Positions 38,288 through 48,847 of a DNA stretch of 64,000 nucleotides are shown one piece after another (position 1 is the stretch's first letter; the number at the start of each line of letters is the position of its first letter). The position numbers were made by a program, and so were the translations under genes. Source of the DNA: Procambarus clarkii (lineage: Eukaryota > Arthropoda > Malacostraca > Decapoda > Cambaridae); NCBI RefSeq assembly GCF_040958095.1, contig NC_091165.1, positions 28,807,378 through 28,871,377 of the forward strand. The letters run 5' to 3'. Under the pieces are notes generated by a model. That model saw only the letters and a program-made list of their open reading frames with translations, was not told where the DNA came from and ran no database searches.

Positions 38288-38640
38288 GGGGCGCCGTCAG
38301 TATCTCTAGGGGGCGCCGTTAGTACCCCTAGGGCGAACGCCGGCCACCCCTTGCGCATCTATATCTACCTCTGCGCCCAAGCTCTACATTTCTCATCTAA
38401 TCTATACGTTCTCATCTTTATTTCATGTTGAATCCATACGTTCTCATCCATATTTCATGTTGAATCCACGTTCTCATCCATATTTCATGTTGAATCTATA
38501 CGTTCTCATCCATATTTCACGTTGAATCCACGTTCTCATTTATATTTCATGTTGAATCCACACGCTCTCATCCATATTTCACGTCTAATCAACACGTTCC
38601 CATCCATATTTTATATCTAAGTTACGTGTTCTAAACCACA
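38280..38640 (+). repeat. Tandem repeats spanning the stop codon and 3' UTR of the peptide gene
   Basis: About three 22-bp units of CTCTAGGGGGCGCCGT (first unit contains the TAG stop) run to about 38335. About seven units of a 28-33 bp repeat with ACGTTCTCATCCATATTTCA and TGTTGAATC run from about 38397 to 38630. Confidence 0.85.
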
Positions 38641-38667
38641 TTCAACTTGATCTAAGTACAAATTTAA

Positions 38668-38673
38668 AATAAA
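38668..38673 (+). terminator. Poly(A) signal of the peptide-precursor gene
   Basis: AATAAA about 380 bases after the stop, with no nearer hexamer in the plus strand of this 3' region. Confidence 0.5.
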
Positions 38674-39172
38674 AATTCAAAGATCACAAAATCAGCCCAC
38701 ACTTTTCATATTAAGGTTCGAGATAATATTGGCGTATACCTACCCTATAGCGCTCTATTATATATTCTTAATGGATATAGCATTGTGGTGTTTGATATAC
38801 AATATACATCAACAGGTGTATAAATCATGAATAAATTAATACACGGTGAAAAATATATATAAAAAACGTATGCCTACGAAAGAAAATGGAGCAAGAATAA
38901 TTTGAGCGCATACTTTTATATAGTAAAGAGTAACGTATTGATCTACATTTTAGCTCAGGATCAAATTGGACAAACCAATAGAAAGTTTTTTTTAATGTGT
39001 TAGAATCTCTGTTTTGTCATTGTTTTAAATGTCGTCTAAATGTGATGCGGACTACAGTTTCCTGTAATATTTTGTACTCAATAGTACAGACGTCGTAGCT
39101 GTTATGTCCTTGCAGGTTATTAGTGTTCACGCGTGTTATATATAATGTTCTCTGTATGGGAGAACAGACGTA

Positions 39173-39210
39173 CGAGTGTTATACTGTTCTAGGGAACAGT
39201 ATAACACTCG
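39173..39210. repeat. Perfect 17-bp-arm hairpin
   Basis: CGAGTGTTATACTGTTC, a 4-base loop TAGG, then its exact complement. Surrounding AT-rich DNA (38690-39420) has no other recognised feature. Confidence 0.9.
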
Positions 39211-39429
39211 ATATTGTGTTAACACTTATGATATTGTTAACTTTAAGGAATCAGTACGCTCCTGTACTTGTACATTTTACAATACTTTTGTAATTTCAAA
39301 TAAATAACGCACATTTTAATTTTGAATTTTACTTAAAAAAATGCACGTTGCCAAAGTCACTTTATTAAGTGATCTCTGTTTTTGATGTCTCATGAGCAAA
39401 GCTATTCAAGATGAAAGAAAAACAGTCCA

Positions 39430-39510
39430 GTTGACTAGATGACCAACCAGGAGGCCTGGTCAGAGACCGGGCCGCGGGGGCAATGCTTCCCGAAACCAGC
39501 AACAGTAGAT
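39430..39510 (+). repeat. SINE A core fragment
   Basis: CAGGAGGCCTGGTCAGAGAC CGGGCCGCGGGGG followed by CTTCCCGAAACCAGC. Confidence 0.65.
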
Positions 39511-39759
39511 CAAAGTTAAAGACAAATTTACTCAATCGAATATAAAAGAGGAAATCCCAAAGCATTGTAGCAATTATCCAATTGACATTTACAGAGCAAG
39601 AAAGACAAGAGTTCTAATTAATTAGAAAGAATTATATGTTTTTGTTTTCAAGATAAGAGATAATATAAAAGCATATGAAGCTACATTATCTGGGATGCGA
39701 GTGGCGGACACCGCCTTGACCACTACCAGAGAGATGTCTCTTGTTGCCAGTTACACCAC

Positions 39760-40080
39760 CGCTCCTGTGCCAGGTAAGTCCACTACGGGCTCACCATAGC
39801 CCGTGCTACTTGCCCCGCTTCTGTGCCAGGTAAGTCCACTACGGGCTCACCATAGCCCGTGCTACTTGCCCCGCTCCTGTGCCAGGTAAGTCCACTACGG
39901 GCTCACTATAGCCCGTGCTACTTGCCCCGCTCCTGTGCCAGGTAAGTCCACTACGGGCTCACCATAGCCCGTGCTACTTGCCCCGCTTCTGTGCCAGGTA
40001 AGTCCACTACGGGCTCACCATAGCCCGTGCTACTTGGAACTTTTTGTTCCTAGTAGCTGAATCTTAAACAACAACAACAG
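39760..40080 (+). mobile_element. Family F retroposon with five tandem 57-bp cores
   Basis: Five units start at 39760, 39817, 39874, 39931 and 39988. Each contains CCTGTGCCAGGTAAGTCC and the hairpin ACGGGCTCACCATAGCCCGT. The last unit continues into the family tail AACTTTTTGTTCCTAGTAGC ... AACAACAACAACAG. Every unit carries CAG|GTAAGT, the exact consensus 5' splice site. A short in-frame ATG stretch lies directly upstream (39697-39772), but I have no evidence that it is an exon. Confidence 0.85.
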
Positions 40081-40408
40081 TTTATTGTCTCAATAAACGT
40101 ACTTGAACCTGCGAGACTTGTGCCCACCTAAAAAGACATTAGAAATATATGTACAATAATAATTCCTACAGTGTTTGAGTTAGAAAAAACATACTATTTC
40201 TTAAATATAGATTCTGTTCTTAAAAAATGATTCCCCCAACTTGGCACGCGCAAGATAACCTAAGTTTAGGGGGTTGGCAAATGTTATCTTCTTGTTTGAG
40301 AAGCTGTTCACTTGAGACAGTTAAGCAAGTCCCAGCTGTGTCTGGGTACAAGTGACAGGATGAGCAACCCAGCGGGTTTTCTTCCTATTGGGGAGTGTTG
40401 TACATGCT

Positions 40409-40762
40409 GCTATGGCGGTGTGTCCATTCACAGGATGAGTGGGGCTGCCCAATACTGTCACTATGGCGGTGTGTCCACTCACAGGATGAGTGACGCTGCC
40501 CAATACTGTCACTATGGCGGTGTGTCCACTCACAGGATGAGTGGCGCTGCCCAATACTGTCACTATGGCGGTGTGTCCACTCACAGGATGAGTGACGCTG
40601 CCCAATACTGTCACGATGGCGGTGTGTCCACTCACAGGATGAGTGACGCTGCCCAATACTGTCACTATGGCGGTGTATCCACTCACAGGATGAGTGACGC
40701 TGCCCAATACTGTCACTATGGCGGTGTGTCCACTCACAGGATGAGTAACGCTGCCCAATAAA
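40409..40762 (+). repeat. 51-bp minisatellite
   Basis: About seven units of CTATGGCGGTGTGTCCACTC + ACAGGATGAGTGACGCTGCC + CAATACTGTCA. Since 51 is a multiple of three, frames stay open on both strands; there is no evidence of coding. The unit shares CACTCACAGGATG with the dispersed GGATGGGTATGG motif near 10000 and 60475. Confidence 0.95.
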
Positions 40763-41189
40763 CTCGCCCCTCGAGGCAAAATTTAAGCTAACTTTTTAAG
40801 GGATTACATTTCAATAGACCTACTGGCTCCTGCGTTGCAGGAATTTGACTATGGGTCTAATTCTCCATGCGAGGCACGGACCACTGTTGAAGGCCTACTG
40901 GGCCACGTGAAACAGGAATACTGCGACCCCCACTATCTATTATCTATCAAACCTGTTCACGATTTAAAACTTTTCAAGGTATTGGTTTCCACTATGCTTC
41001 TGGTAGGTTATTCTTCCCGTCTATAACTCGTCTCTCAAGACAGTCCTAATGTGTATATTTTCCTATTTAAATTTGGTTCAGTTTGAATTCACTGTTGTGG
41101 GGTTTGATCGTTTTGTAATTGTGTATATTCACTTGGGAGAAAAACTTGAACTGATTACTATAAATTGTCGGGTTTATCCCACTTTTGAA

Positions 41190-41420
41190 GCTCTCAACCT
41201 GTGATGACGGGAGGGGAGGGGGACAGGGGGTGACAGATTGGGACGGGGATGGCTGGGACAGGTAGTCACGAGGGTGACCAGAGGCAGGTATAGTGACCAG
41301 GGAGGCTAGGATAAGTAGTGACGGGATGAGACAGGAAGTGACAGAGGAAGGGGACGAAGCAGCCAGTGACGGGTGTTCAGAGAGTCGGCGACAGAGGGGG
41401 CGGGACAGTAATGACCACCT
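41190..41420 (+). repeat. G-rich degenerate repeat
   Basis: Irregular recurrence of GTGACGGG, GGGACAGG and GTGACCAG-like words at roughly 20-30 bp intervals. The flanking DNA 40770-41190 holds nothing I recognise apart from GAAGGCCTACTGGGCCACGT near 40890, a piece of a common decapod repeat. Confidence 0.5.
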
Positions 41421-41692
41421 TCAACGCTTCCGTCAGCGTGGTATTCACCTGAGTAAGGCGGCCGCTAATTAGCACCGCCCAAACTTTTCCTCAGGTGACA
41501 GGTTCGACTGTCTGCGTCTCCATCTTCCTAGCGAACTTTACTCTTAATGTTGAACACTCCATAAGAAACGGTAATTACCAAGTGGCTCGTTATGCTGTAC
41601 TTAAATACTGCCCAAGACTCGTTCAGAAACTCCAAGTCTTACGTTCAATTACGAGCCTAAGACTCGTTCAGAAAGTTGACATCTCCTACATA

Positions 41693-41780
41693 TAGATTCA
41701 GCTACTCGGAACAAGTTCTAAGTAGCACGGGCTATGGTGAGCCCGTAGTGGACTTACCTGGCACAGGAGCGGGGCTGAAT
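41693..41780 (-). mobile_element. Family F retroposon, single core
   Basis: ATTCAGCTACTCGGAACAAG ... GCACGGGCTATGGTGAGCCC ... CTTACCTGGCACAGGAGCG, the complement of the family F unit and tail. Confidence 0.8.
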
Positions 41781-41870
41781 GTCATCTCCTTCAATCGTCA
41801 GTGAAAGGCTGTGGCTCAAGGGGACTACAGGAGTTTGTACCCAATGTAATAATGACTGGCAACTCTGCTG

Positions 41871-41949
41871 TCTTGATTGATTGATTGATTGATTCATGAA
41901 GATTAAGCCATCCAAGAGGTGGCACGGGCATGAATAGCCCGTAAGTGGT
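41871..41949 (-). mobile_element. Family E retroposon, 5'-truncated
   Basis: The (TTGA)n tail, then GATTAAGCCATCCAAGAGGT and GGCACGGGCATGAATAGCCC. It lacks the CTGGGAGACATC head of the copy at 36410. Confidence 0.8.
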
Positions 41950-41989
41950 AGATTTTTTGTTTAGTAAATGTAAATTGATTTTCTGCTGT

Positions 41990-42115
41990 CTTTGTTAAGC
42001 CTTATTCTTATATGAACAAGGTTGGGTGGATATAAATAGGAGCTGCCTCATATGGGCCAATAGGGGCCTTCTGAAGTTACTTTCAGACTATGTTCATTCT
42101 TATGTTCTTTAGCCT
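41990..42115 (+). repeat. Common decapod repeat, GGGCCAATAGG type
   Basis: AACAAGGTTGGGTGGATATA ... CATATGGGCCAATAGGGGCC ... TGTTCATTCTTATGTTCTT. Related pieces lie near 40890 and 53715. Confidence 0.55.
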
Positions 42116-42189
42116 GTCATTGTAAACAATGGCTCGTTAACCAAACCACCCCATTCTCTGCTTTGAATGAAAACAAAACAACAATTATG

Positions 42190-42530
42190 CTGCAACCTGT
42201 CTTCAGACAAGGCTCGTTAAAGCGGCGGTCGACTCCCCCCCCCAAAAAAAAAAAAAACGCATTTATCAATTTTAACTAATTGTGTATTAAAAATAGTTTA
42301 TCATATATAAATTAATATTATTATTATACATTAGCGTTCTATGTATAGTTAGGCGTAGGTTAAGTGTTTAAGTTCTGTTGGCAATTTTTTGCATTTGAAG
42401 CAAGTGGGCGAAGCAGTTGCAGAGTTGCGAGTCGAGCAGAGAAAGTCAACGAAGCACAGTTCGAGAAATGTTCGAGCGACTTGAGTTGTGAGTCTTGTGT
42501 ATTAACGCAGCCAGTCCTAGGCCTAATATA
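42190..42530 (+). mobile_element. MITE family M (copy 2)
   Basis: CAACCTGTCTTCAGACAAGG at the left end, the AT-rich middle, TAGGCGTAGGTTAAGTGTTT, TTCTGTTGGCAATTTTTTGC and the GTTCGAGAAATGTTCGAGC region. An A-run (42247-42258) interrupts it. Confidence 0.65.
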
Positions 42531-42885
42531 ATACATGTGCCTAGGCCTAAGAATGTTTAATTTTCGCGCTCTCTAATAGTACCATAACTGAACAGTGTTG
42601 GCTACAACAGTCCATTTTTGTACGTTCGAATAACTAGTTTCCATAAGTACTATCATTTAAGAGGATAATTGGGTAATTGTTGTTCAAGTTAAACAGGTTT
42701 ATAATATAAATAATAGTTATTGCAATCTGAATGCTATGCAATGCTGCATACTGAGGAGTGGGACGTATGAATACTGTATGGGAATATGCTGTATGAGAAA
42801 CCTATGCTGTATGGGGAACCTATAATGTATGGGAATATACTGTATGGGGAACCTATAATGTATGGAAGAACATGTCAACGGTTGT

Positions 42886-43171
42886 TATACTGTATAAGAG
42901 ACCATATACTGTATAAGGGACCATATACTGTATAAGGGACCATATACTGTATAAGGGACCATATACTGTATAAGGGACCATATACTGTATAAGGGACCAT
43001 ATACCGTATAAGAGACCATATACTGTATAAGGGACCATATACTGTATAAGGGACCATATACTGTATAAGGGACCATATACTGTATAAGGGACCATATACT
43101 GTATAAGGGACCATATACTGTATAAGGGACCATATACTGTATAAGGGACCATATACTGTATAAGGGACCAT
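42886..43171. repeat. 19-bp minisatellite
   Basis: Fifteen units of CCATATACTGTATAAGGGA with only a few substitutions (TATACCGTATAAGAGA near 43010). The unit contains a near-palindrome TATACTGTATA. More degenerate ACTGTATGGGAA units lie just upstream at 42770-42870. Open frames through it (up to about 150 codons on the minus strand) are a consequence of the repeat. Confidence 0.97.
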
Positions 43172-43429
43172 ATTATTATCAATACTTCTACAAGCCATCT
43201 CAGGTGGTTTATGTATGTTATATTTACCAGCCTTAAAAGATAAGTGTTTTTTTTTAAGATTAAAGTTTTGAAGAAAATGATATAATTGTATATGTTCAAG
43301 ATCACCAGAGTCACGAAGATGTTCTGTGGTCTCTTTCGGTCTCATGAAAAAGTTATTCGACGTTCAAAAGACTTGACAAGAGCCAGAGGCGGTAATGAAC
43401 GGCCAGGTGTATGTCGAGCGTATAACAAC

Positions 43430-43920
43430 AGTGAGTTAGAACAGTAATGGTAGGGTCTGTCAACAGCCCATTTTTTGTTTTTTTTTTTTGTTTTGGGGAG
43501 GGGGGGGGGGGTTGAACCTCCACCATAAACAGTCGTGCTTTACCCGGCCCGTCCTCCAAACAAAGACCCAAAAGTGATTCCATGCACCCGCCTAACCCCC
43601 CTGTTTATGAATGAAAAACGGTTTACACACGACTCACGCCTGATTTCGTTCGAACACTTCCGGAACAAGTGCTTCACTGACGAATTTTGTTTGAACCACA
43701 ACGCTATAAATGCTTCACCCACGTACTACTAATACAAATAATTGCCAACAGAACCTAAACACCTAACCTATGCCTACATATGCACAATACGCTAATATAT
43801 TATTCATTTTTACTTGAGAAAATTTCCGTTTTGAATGAACAGCATGTAAAAATTTATGAATGCGTCTGTGGGGTTGACCGCTGAATGTAATGGACTTGAG
43901 TCGAGGACGGGTTGTGGCTT
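43430..43920 (-). mobile_element. MITE family M (copy 3), with a G-run
   Basis: Minus-strand homologue of the family: CAACCCGTCCTCGACTCAAG at its left end (43901-43920 complement), GGCATAGGTTAGGTGTTTAGG (complement near 43760) and a far end near GACAGACCC (43456 complement). The two ends give the inverted-repeat consensus used for this family. Confidence 0.65.
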
Positions 43921-44506
43921 TACCCTATAACACACCTGTTTGGACCTCACCCTTGGATCTCAAGAGTTGGGGGGGGAGGGTTGAAGGGGCTTCCATCCCC
44001 CCCCCACTCTTCAGCTCCACCTCATTGGAGTGTAACTCCTGCATTTAATTACAGCAACGACACATGAATATAATCATGCGCGTCTAATATTAAGAGATGG
44101 AATTAACACAACAAATAGAAACTGGCCATACTGTTGGTACATTCAGATGAACTGCTTGTGAAGACGTTTGCATCAAGAGATGCCGCAACGGCACGACCAC
44201 TCCTAAGACCCGAGTCCGGAGCTCCAAGGAACAATGACGAGACGTCACAAAAAGTCAAATTATTGAGACTCCAAAAGTCAGAGCTTTAACGATAACGAAG
44301 ACACCCAAGGGGAGAAAAATTGACGACCTGAAATGGATGCCAAACTGAATTGCACAAGATCCTGGCAAATAATAAATGCAAAAATCAAATGGTCGCGCCT
44401 CTCTGCAGGAAGCGTCAAAGGGAACAACACCGAAACATTCAACAGATACAATGAAAAAGAGATTAAAAATAGCCGAAGTACTACATATCAAACACTCATC
44501 CAACTA

Positions 44507-44639
44507 GAAGGTGAAGGGACGACGACGTTACGGTCCGTCGTGGACTATTCGGATGGACCGAAACGTCGTCGCCCCTTCACCTTCTTGTGTGTGGTCTGGT
44601 CAACTTACTTTAGCCACGTTATTGTGACTCATCACCTGT
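44507..44639 (+). mobile_element. Foldback retroposon family G (copy 1)
   Basis: Arms GAAGGTGAAGGGACGACGAC ... GGTCCGTC and their complement around an 8-14 base centre, followed by the constant 3' segment TTAGCCACGTTATTGTGACT CATCACCTGT. A 13-bp duplication, ACTCATCCAACTA (44494-44506) and ACTCATTCAACTA (44640-44652), flanks it with one mismatch. Confidence 0.85.
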
Positions 44640-44809
44640 ACTCATTCAACTATAAACAACCAGATTACATTCAGGTTCGTCCTATAATCTACATGACCCA
44701 TACAATATTCCCAAGTCACTACACCTACTAGCCTAGCCGACTAATGAGAGGACAAAATTACTCTTAGAATAGGTAACGGTCATTCTATATAAACTATATA
44801 CATAAGAAA

Positions 44810-44995
44810 CGCCCGAATTGCCCGAAACGTTATGCGTATTAGTGGCTTTAGGAATTGTATGTACAAGCTCTATCTATAAGGATTTTAGGTATTGTATGTA
44901 CTAGCTCTATCTATAAATTCAACATTATGTTTGTAATTCATCATCTATGTATATACTTTTACCTGAATAAAAATTTGAATTTGAAAGAAAAATAG
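44810..44995 (+). repeat. LINE 3' end (CCCGAAACGTT family)
   Basis: TTGCCCGAAACGTTATGCGT, GTGGCTTTAGGAATTGTATG, CAACATTATGTTTGTAATTC and CTTTTACCTGAATAAAAATT. An internal segment (TTAGG..ATTGTATGTAC..AGCTCTATCTATAA) is duplicated in tandem. Confidence 0.7.
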
Positions 44996-45769
44996 GACAA
45001 AATTCGTGCTAGAATCACTGATTAACTTTTGTAGTCATATTGATAAGTTTAGATTTCGAGCAAATATTTTCAGAACCTAATTTATATATTTGTTAAAACC
45101 ATTTCATTCTATAGTACACTTTCGTTATGTCTGAGATTATCTGAGAGACCGAATGGTCTTTAATGGGATTAGATGTTCTCTGGTGATGTTCTCAATGCAT
45201 TTATTAATAACTTTTACTGAGTGGACGCGAAAATTAAATTATTTTTTAACACTAACGACGGAGAGTACAGGAAAATATATTGGTTTTATTTTCCTTATAT
45301 TATTTTCAACTTAGGCGCTATTGAGACCACCGATAATTTTAAGGTCTAAATATAACAAAAATTTCAGAACACTTTCCACCAAATTATTTTGGTGAGGAAA
45401 ATTTTCCACCAAAATATTTACTTTTGATACCACAAGTTGTGTAGAGGGACAGCGTGTTCAGTAACGTTATCCAGTCCCTTTTATCCCACATTTATAGACC
45501 GAGCAGAGCGAGGAAACATTATTCGGTCATTTATTACGAATACACCTTCCACTGCTCTTCACTATCTCCTTCCTTCCTTTCTCTAATCTCCTCCTCCTCC
45601 TTCCCTCTCCCACATGACGGAGTTGATGAGGACCTTCCACGAATTGACTCGTCAGGCGACAGTTTCAACACCTGAGACGACCGACAACTCAAACAGCCCG
45701 GCCTCGTAAACAATGCAGCCAATCCTCATAAACTATGGAACCGGTCTTCACAAACAACCCAGGCCGTCC
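44996..45769. other. No recognised element
   Basis: AT-rich, with a short inverted word near 45370-45420 (TTTTCCACCAAAAT repeated). A TCCTCCTCCTTCC tract lies at 45585-45610. Confidence 0.5.
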
Positions 45770-45930
45770 TCAAAGAGGCCAAATGCTCATTAATCCGGCC
45801 GTCAACCCCCTCCCCCCCCCTATATCAGAATGAAAGATCCATTACACACGAATCACAACTGATGATATTCGAACATTTCTCCAACTGTGCTTCGCCAACG
45901 TTCTCTGTTCGAATCGCATCTCTGCTATTG
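45770..45930 (-). mobile_element. MITE family M fragment (copy 4)
   Basis: AATGCTCATTAATCCGGCCG ... AATCACAACTGATGATATTC GAACATTTCTCC, the complement of one end of the family. Confidence 0.55.
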
Positions 45931-46079
45931 TTTATCTCTCAGAATGTTCGGTAATACGTTTATTGTTTGTGATGTGTGTCTATGTATATATTAACACGTT
46001 GTACTGAACGGGGTGAGAATAGCTTGAGCTACCTCATCCCTTTGTGTGTATTTTACCTCAATAAACTTATTTCAATTTC

Positions 46080-46400
46080 TGCTGTTAGTAATTATTTGTA
46101 GTTGCAGTTCGTGGGTGAAGAATTTATAGTTAAAATTCGAACAAGAGTTATAAGGGATGCACTGTTCGAGAAATGTCCGAACACCATCAGTATTATTATT
46201 ATTGTTGTTTTAGATTGAGCTGCACGGAGCAAAAAAGTTGCAAGTAGCACAGGCTATGGTGATCCCGTAGTGAACTTACCTGGCACAGGAGCGGGGCTGT
46301 ACCTGCGAACACCATCAGTTGTGAATCGTGTGAAAAGCGTTTTTCATTTATAAATAAGTTTGAGCGGCTGTATGGAATGAACATTTGGCCTTTTTTTGAT
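46080..46400 (+). mobile_element. MITE family M fragment (copy 5) split by family F
   Basis: Matches the second half of the family (TAATTATTTGTAGTTGCAGT ... GTTCGAGAAATGTCCG and, after the insert, CATCAGTTGTGAATCGTGTG ... AACATTTGGCC). The split point is a duplicated CGAACACCATCAG. Confidence 0.65.
46191..46305 (-). mobile_element. Family F retroposon with 13-bp TSD
   Basis: A 115-bp insert: (TAT)n-TGTTGTTTTAGATTGAGCTG ... GCACAGGCTATGGTGATCCC ... CTTACCTGGCACAGGAGCG. It is bounded by CGAACACCATCAG at 46178-46190 and 46306-46318. Read in element orientation, the tail is CAACAATAATAATAATA. The duplication length and simple-repeat tail support retroposition. Confidence 0.9.
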
Positions 46401-46470
46401 ATACGGGCTCACCATAGCCCGTGCTACTTGGAACTTTCTGTTCCAGGTAGCGAATCTTAAACAACAACTT
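46400..46470 (+). mobile_element. Family F fragment
   Basis: ACGGGCTCACCATAGCCCGT, GCTACTTGGAACTTTCTGTT, AGCGAATCTTAAACAACAAC. Confidence 0.75.
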
Positions 46471-46533
46471 TTTTTTATGAGAATGCTCTGTCAATGTTTA
46501 CCACGGGGGTGTCGAAGGCTGTGACCATATGAG

Positions 46534-46905
46534 TGTTGTTGTTATAGATTCAGCTACTCGGAACAAGTTCCAAGTAGCACGGGCTATGGTGAGCCCGTAA
46601 CTTACCTGGCACAGGAGCGGGGCAAGTAGCGCGAGCTATGGTGAGCCCGTAGTGGACTTACCTGGCACAGGAGCGGGGCAAGTAGCGCGAGCTATGGTGA
46701 GCCTGTAGTGGACTTACCTGGCACAGGAGCGGGGCAAGTAGCACGGGCTATGGTGAGCCCGTAGTGGACTTACCTGGCACAGGAGCGGGGCAAGTAGCGC
46801 GAGCTATGGTGAGCCCGTAGTGGACTTACCTGGCACAGGAGCGGGGCAAGTAGCGCGAGCCATGGTGAGCCCGTAGTGGACTTACCTGGCACAGGAGCGG
46901 TGCCT
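46534..46905 (-). mobile_element. Family F retroposon with six tandem cores
   Basis: One tail (GTTGTTGTTATAGATTCAGC) followed by six core units, each joining GGAGCGGGGC to AAGTAGC(A/G)CG. Units differ at few positions: CGGGC versus CGAGC, and the first lacks the GTGGA segment. Opposite in orientation to the array at 39760. Confidence 0.9.
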
Positions 46906-47220
46906 GCCATAGGCGACATTTGTCTGTGCTTTTCTATGCCCAGTTGGGGACTGTCGGCCCTCTTAATGTTTTCAATATTTAAATAACTAATCAAGACAAT
47001 CTCTCTTAAGACCTAATATTCCTAAACATTTCTGAATGTCAAAATCCAGCTCGACCAAATCACCAGGACAAATGGGGGGGGGGGGGACCTTCGACAAGCC
47101 GCCGGCTTCCTGTCCTCGTGAAGGCACCACTAAAGAGATAGTAGTCCTCAGGTAATTTCAGATAAACAAAGTTCTATCAAAAAGATCACGTCGTTTCTCC
47201 GCCCAACCAGAGATAGCCTC

Positions 47221-47302
47221 AAGTTCAAGTATGTTTATTGAGACAAGAAAGAAATACATCTCGAAGGGATAGAGTAGCTTAGGCTATTTCTACATAGCCT
47301 CA
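47221..47302 (+). repeat. LINE 3'-end repeat
   Basis: AAGTTCAAGTATGTTTATTG AGACAAG ... ATACATCTCGAAGGGATAGA GTAGCTTAGGCTATTTCTA. Confidence 0.6.
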
Positions 47303-47544
47303 CCATCTACCCAAGCAGTAATCAACAGACACAAGGACGGTAGAGAGTTAGACACAGCCGAAGCACTACATATAAAACACATTCATTGAGCTATCGACAG
47401 CCAGCTTACAACTAGGAACATCTTACTATCTTTTAAGACCAAAAACAGATCTCACACCTCACCCCCACCCGGCAGGCATCGACTGTGGAACACCTCACAT
47501 AAACCTCATTCTACATGCAAAACCTGCTATGTATTTTTGACCAA

Positions 47545-47650
47545 TCCACACACTAGAAAGTGAAGGGACGACGACGTTTCGGTCCGTCCTGGACCATTCT
47601 CAAGTCGATTGTGAGAATGGACTTGAGAATGGTCCAGGACCATTAATGAC
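47545..47650. mobile_element. Foldback family G (copy 2), truncated
   Basis: CCACACACTAGAAAGTGAAG, GACGACGACGTTTCGGTCCG and a short return arm GACTTGAGAATGGTCCAGGA. The constant CACGTTATTGTGACTC segment is absent and no clear TSD is seen. Confidence 0.75.
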
Positions 47651-48023
47651 CTCCAAGGACACGTGTCTGAGGATCAACACTTCATGACTCCTGTCACTTA
47701 ACAAACGGGTCAGTTTTCAGAATCCTATCGAACTCCCGGTACGGGAATATTCCTTAATTATCTTACTTCGGTCACTTAACATCTGGTACAGTATACTTAT
47801 ACAAAACCTCAAACTACACTTATAACTCAACACTTAAGAATAGGTTTAAGGTTGCAATAGGCCCTATAGACGAAAACAAACGTATATCTTTTAACGTTCA
47901 CTAAGTACTGATAAATCTATTAAAACGATATTAAAAGTACCCAACACACGAGATAATTAACAATTTGAAACGAATTAAACAAATTTCAAAGAACACTACT
48001 TAAAATCAATTGAAATTCCCCGT

Positions 48024-48514
<491 letters not shown>

Positions 48515-48544
48515 ATATAAATATATATATATATGTGTGTATAT

Positions 48545-48716
48545 CACGAAAATAAACACGTGATTAAGAATGTGACAATGTCAGACCACGAAGGAAAAAT
48601 GAAACAGGAAATTTCCTTAAGTACTTTCGTATATTAAACCTTCTGAAGATGTATTTAATATACGAAAGTACTTAAGGAAATTTCCTGTTTCATTTTTCCT
48701 TCGTGGTCTGACACTG

Positions 48717-48720
<4 letters not shown>
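48545..48720. mobile_element. Foldback element (family I)
   Basis: Arms of about 67 bp (48574-48640 and 48654-48720; GACAATGTCAGACCACGAAG ... TTAAGTACTTTCGTATATTA) enclose a small loop AACCTTCTGAAGATG. A one-sided extension ATCACGAAAATAAACACGTG lies at the left. The layout, arm + loop + arm + unique end, is the same as family G. Confidence 0.85.
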
Positions 48721-48771
<51 letters not shown>

Positions 48772-48774
48772 TAA

Positions 48775-48846
<72 letters not shown>
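48719..48846. repeat. (AT)n microsatellite
   Basis: AT units interrupted by a few AAATAT words, directly after the foldback element. Confidence 0.95.

Positions 48847-48847
<1 letters not shown>

Noticed and set aside
39697-39772. Potential coding exon (ATGCGAGTGGCGGACACC...) ending at a perfect CAG|GTAAGT
   Set aside because: The donor belongs to the family F repeat unit and occurs four more times just downstream. No upstream or downstream partner exon could be identified.
40312-40779. About 150-codon frames on both strands through 40312-40779
   Set aside because: They are produced by the 51-bp minisatellite, whose period is a multiple of three.
42853-43345. About 150-codon minus-strand frames with VPYTVYGPLYSIWSL repeats
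   Set aside because: They come from the 19-bp minisatellite. All three frames are equally open, as expected when 19 is not a multiple of three and the unit lacks stops.
44333-44500. Possible GIY-YIG or LINE tail (NEKEIKNSRS...), with a similar stretch near 47335-47400
   Set aside because: A resemblance to the ends of some retroelement proteins was noticed, but it is too short and broken to name; only the neighbouring foldback element is well supported.
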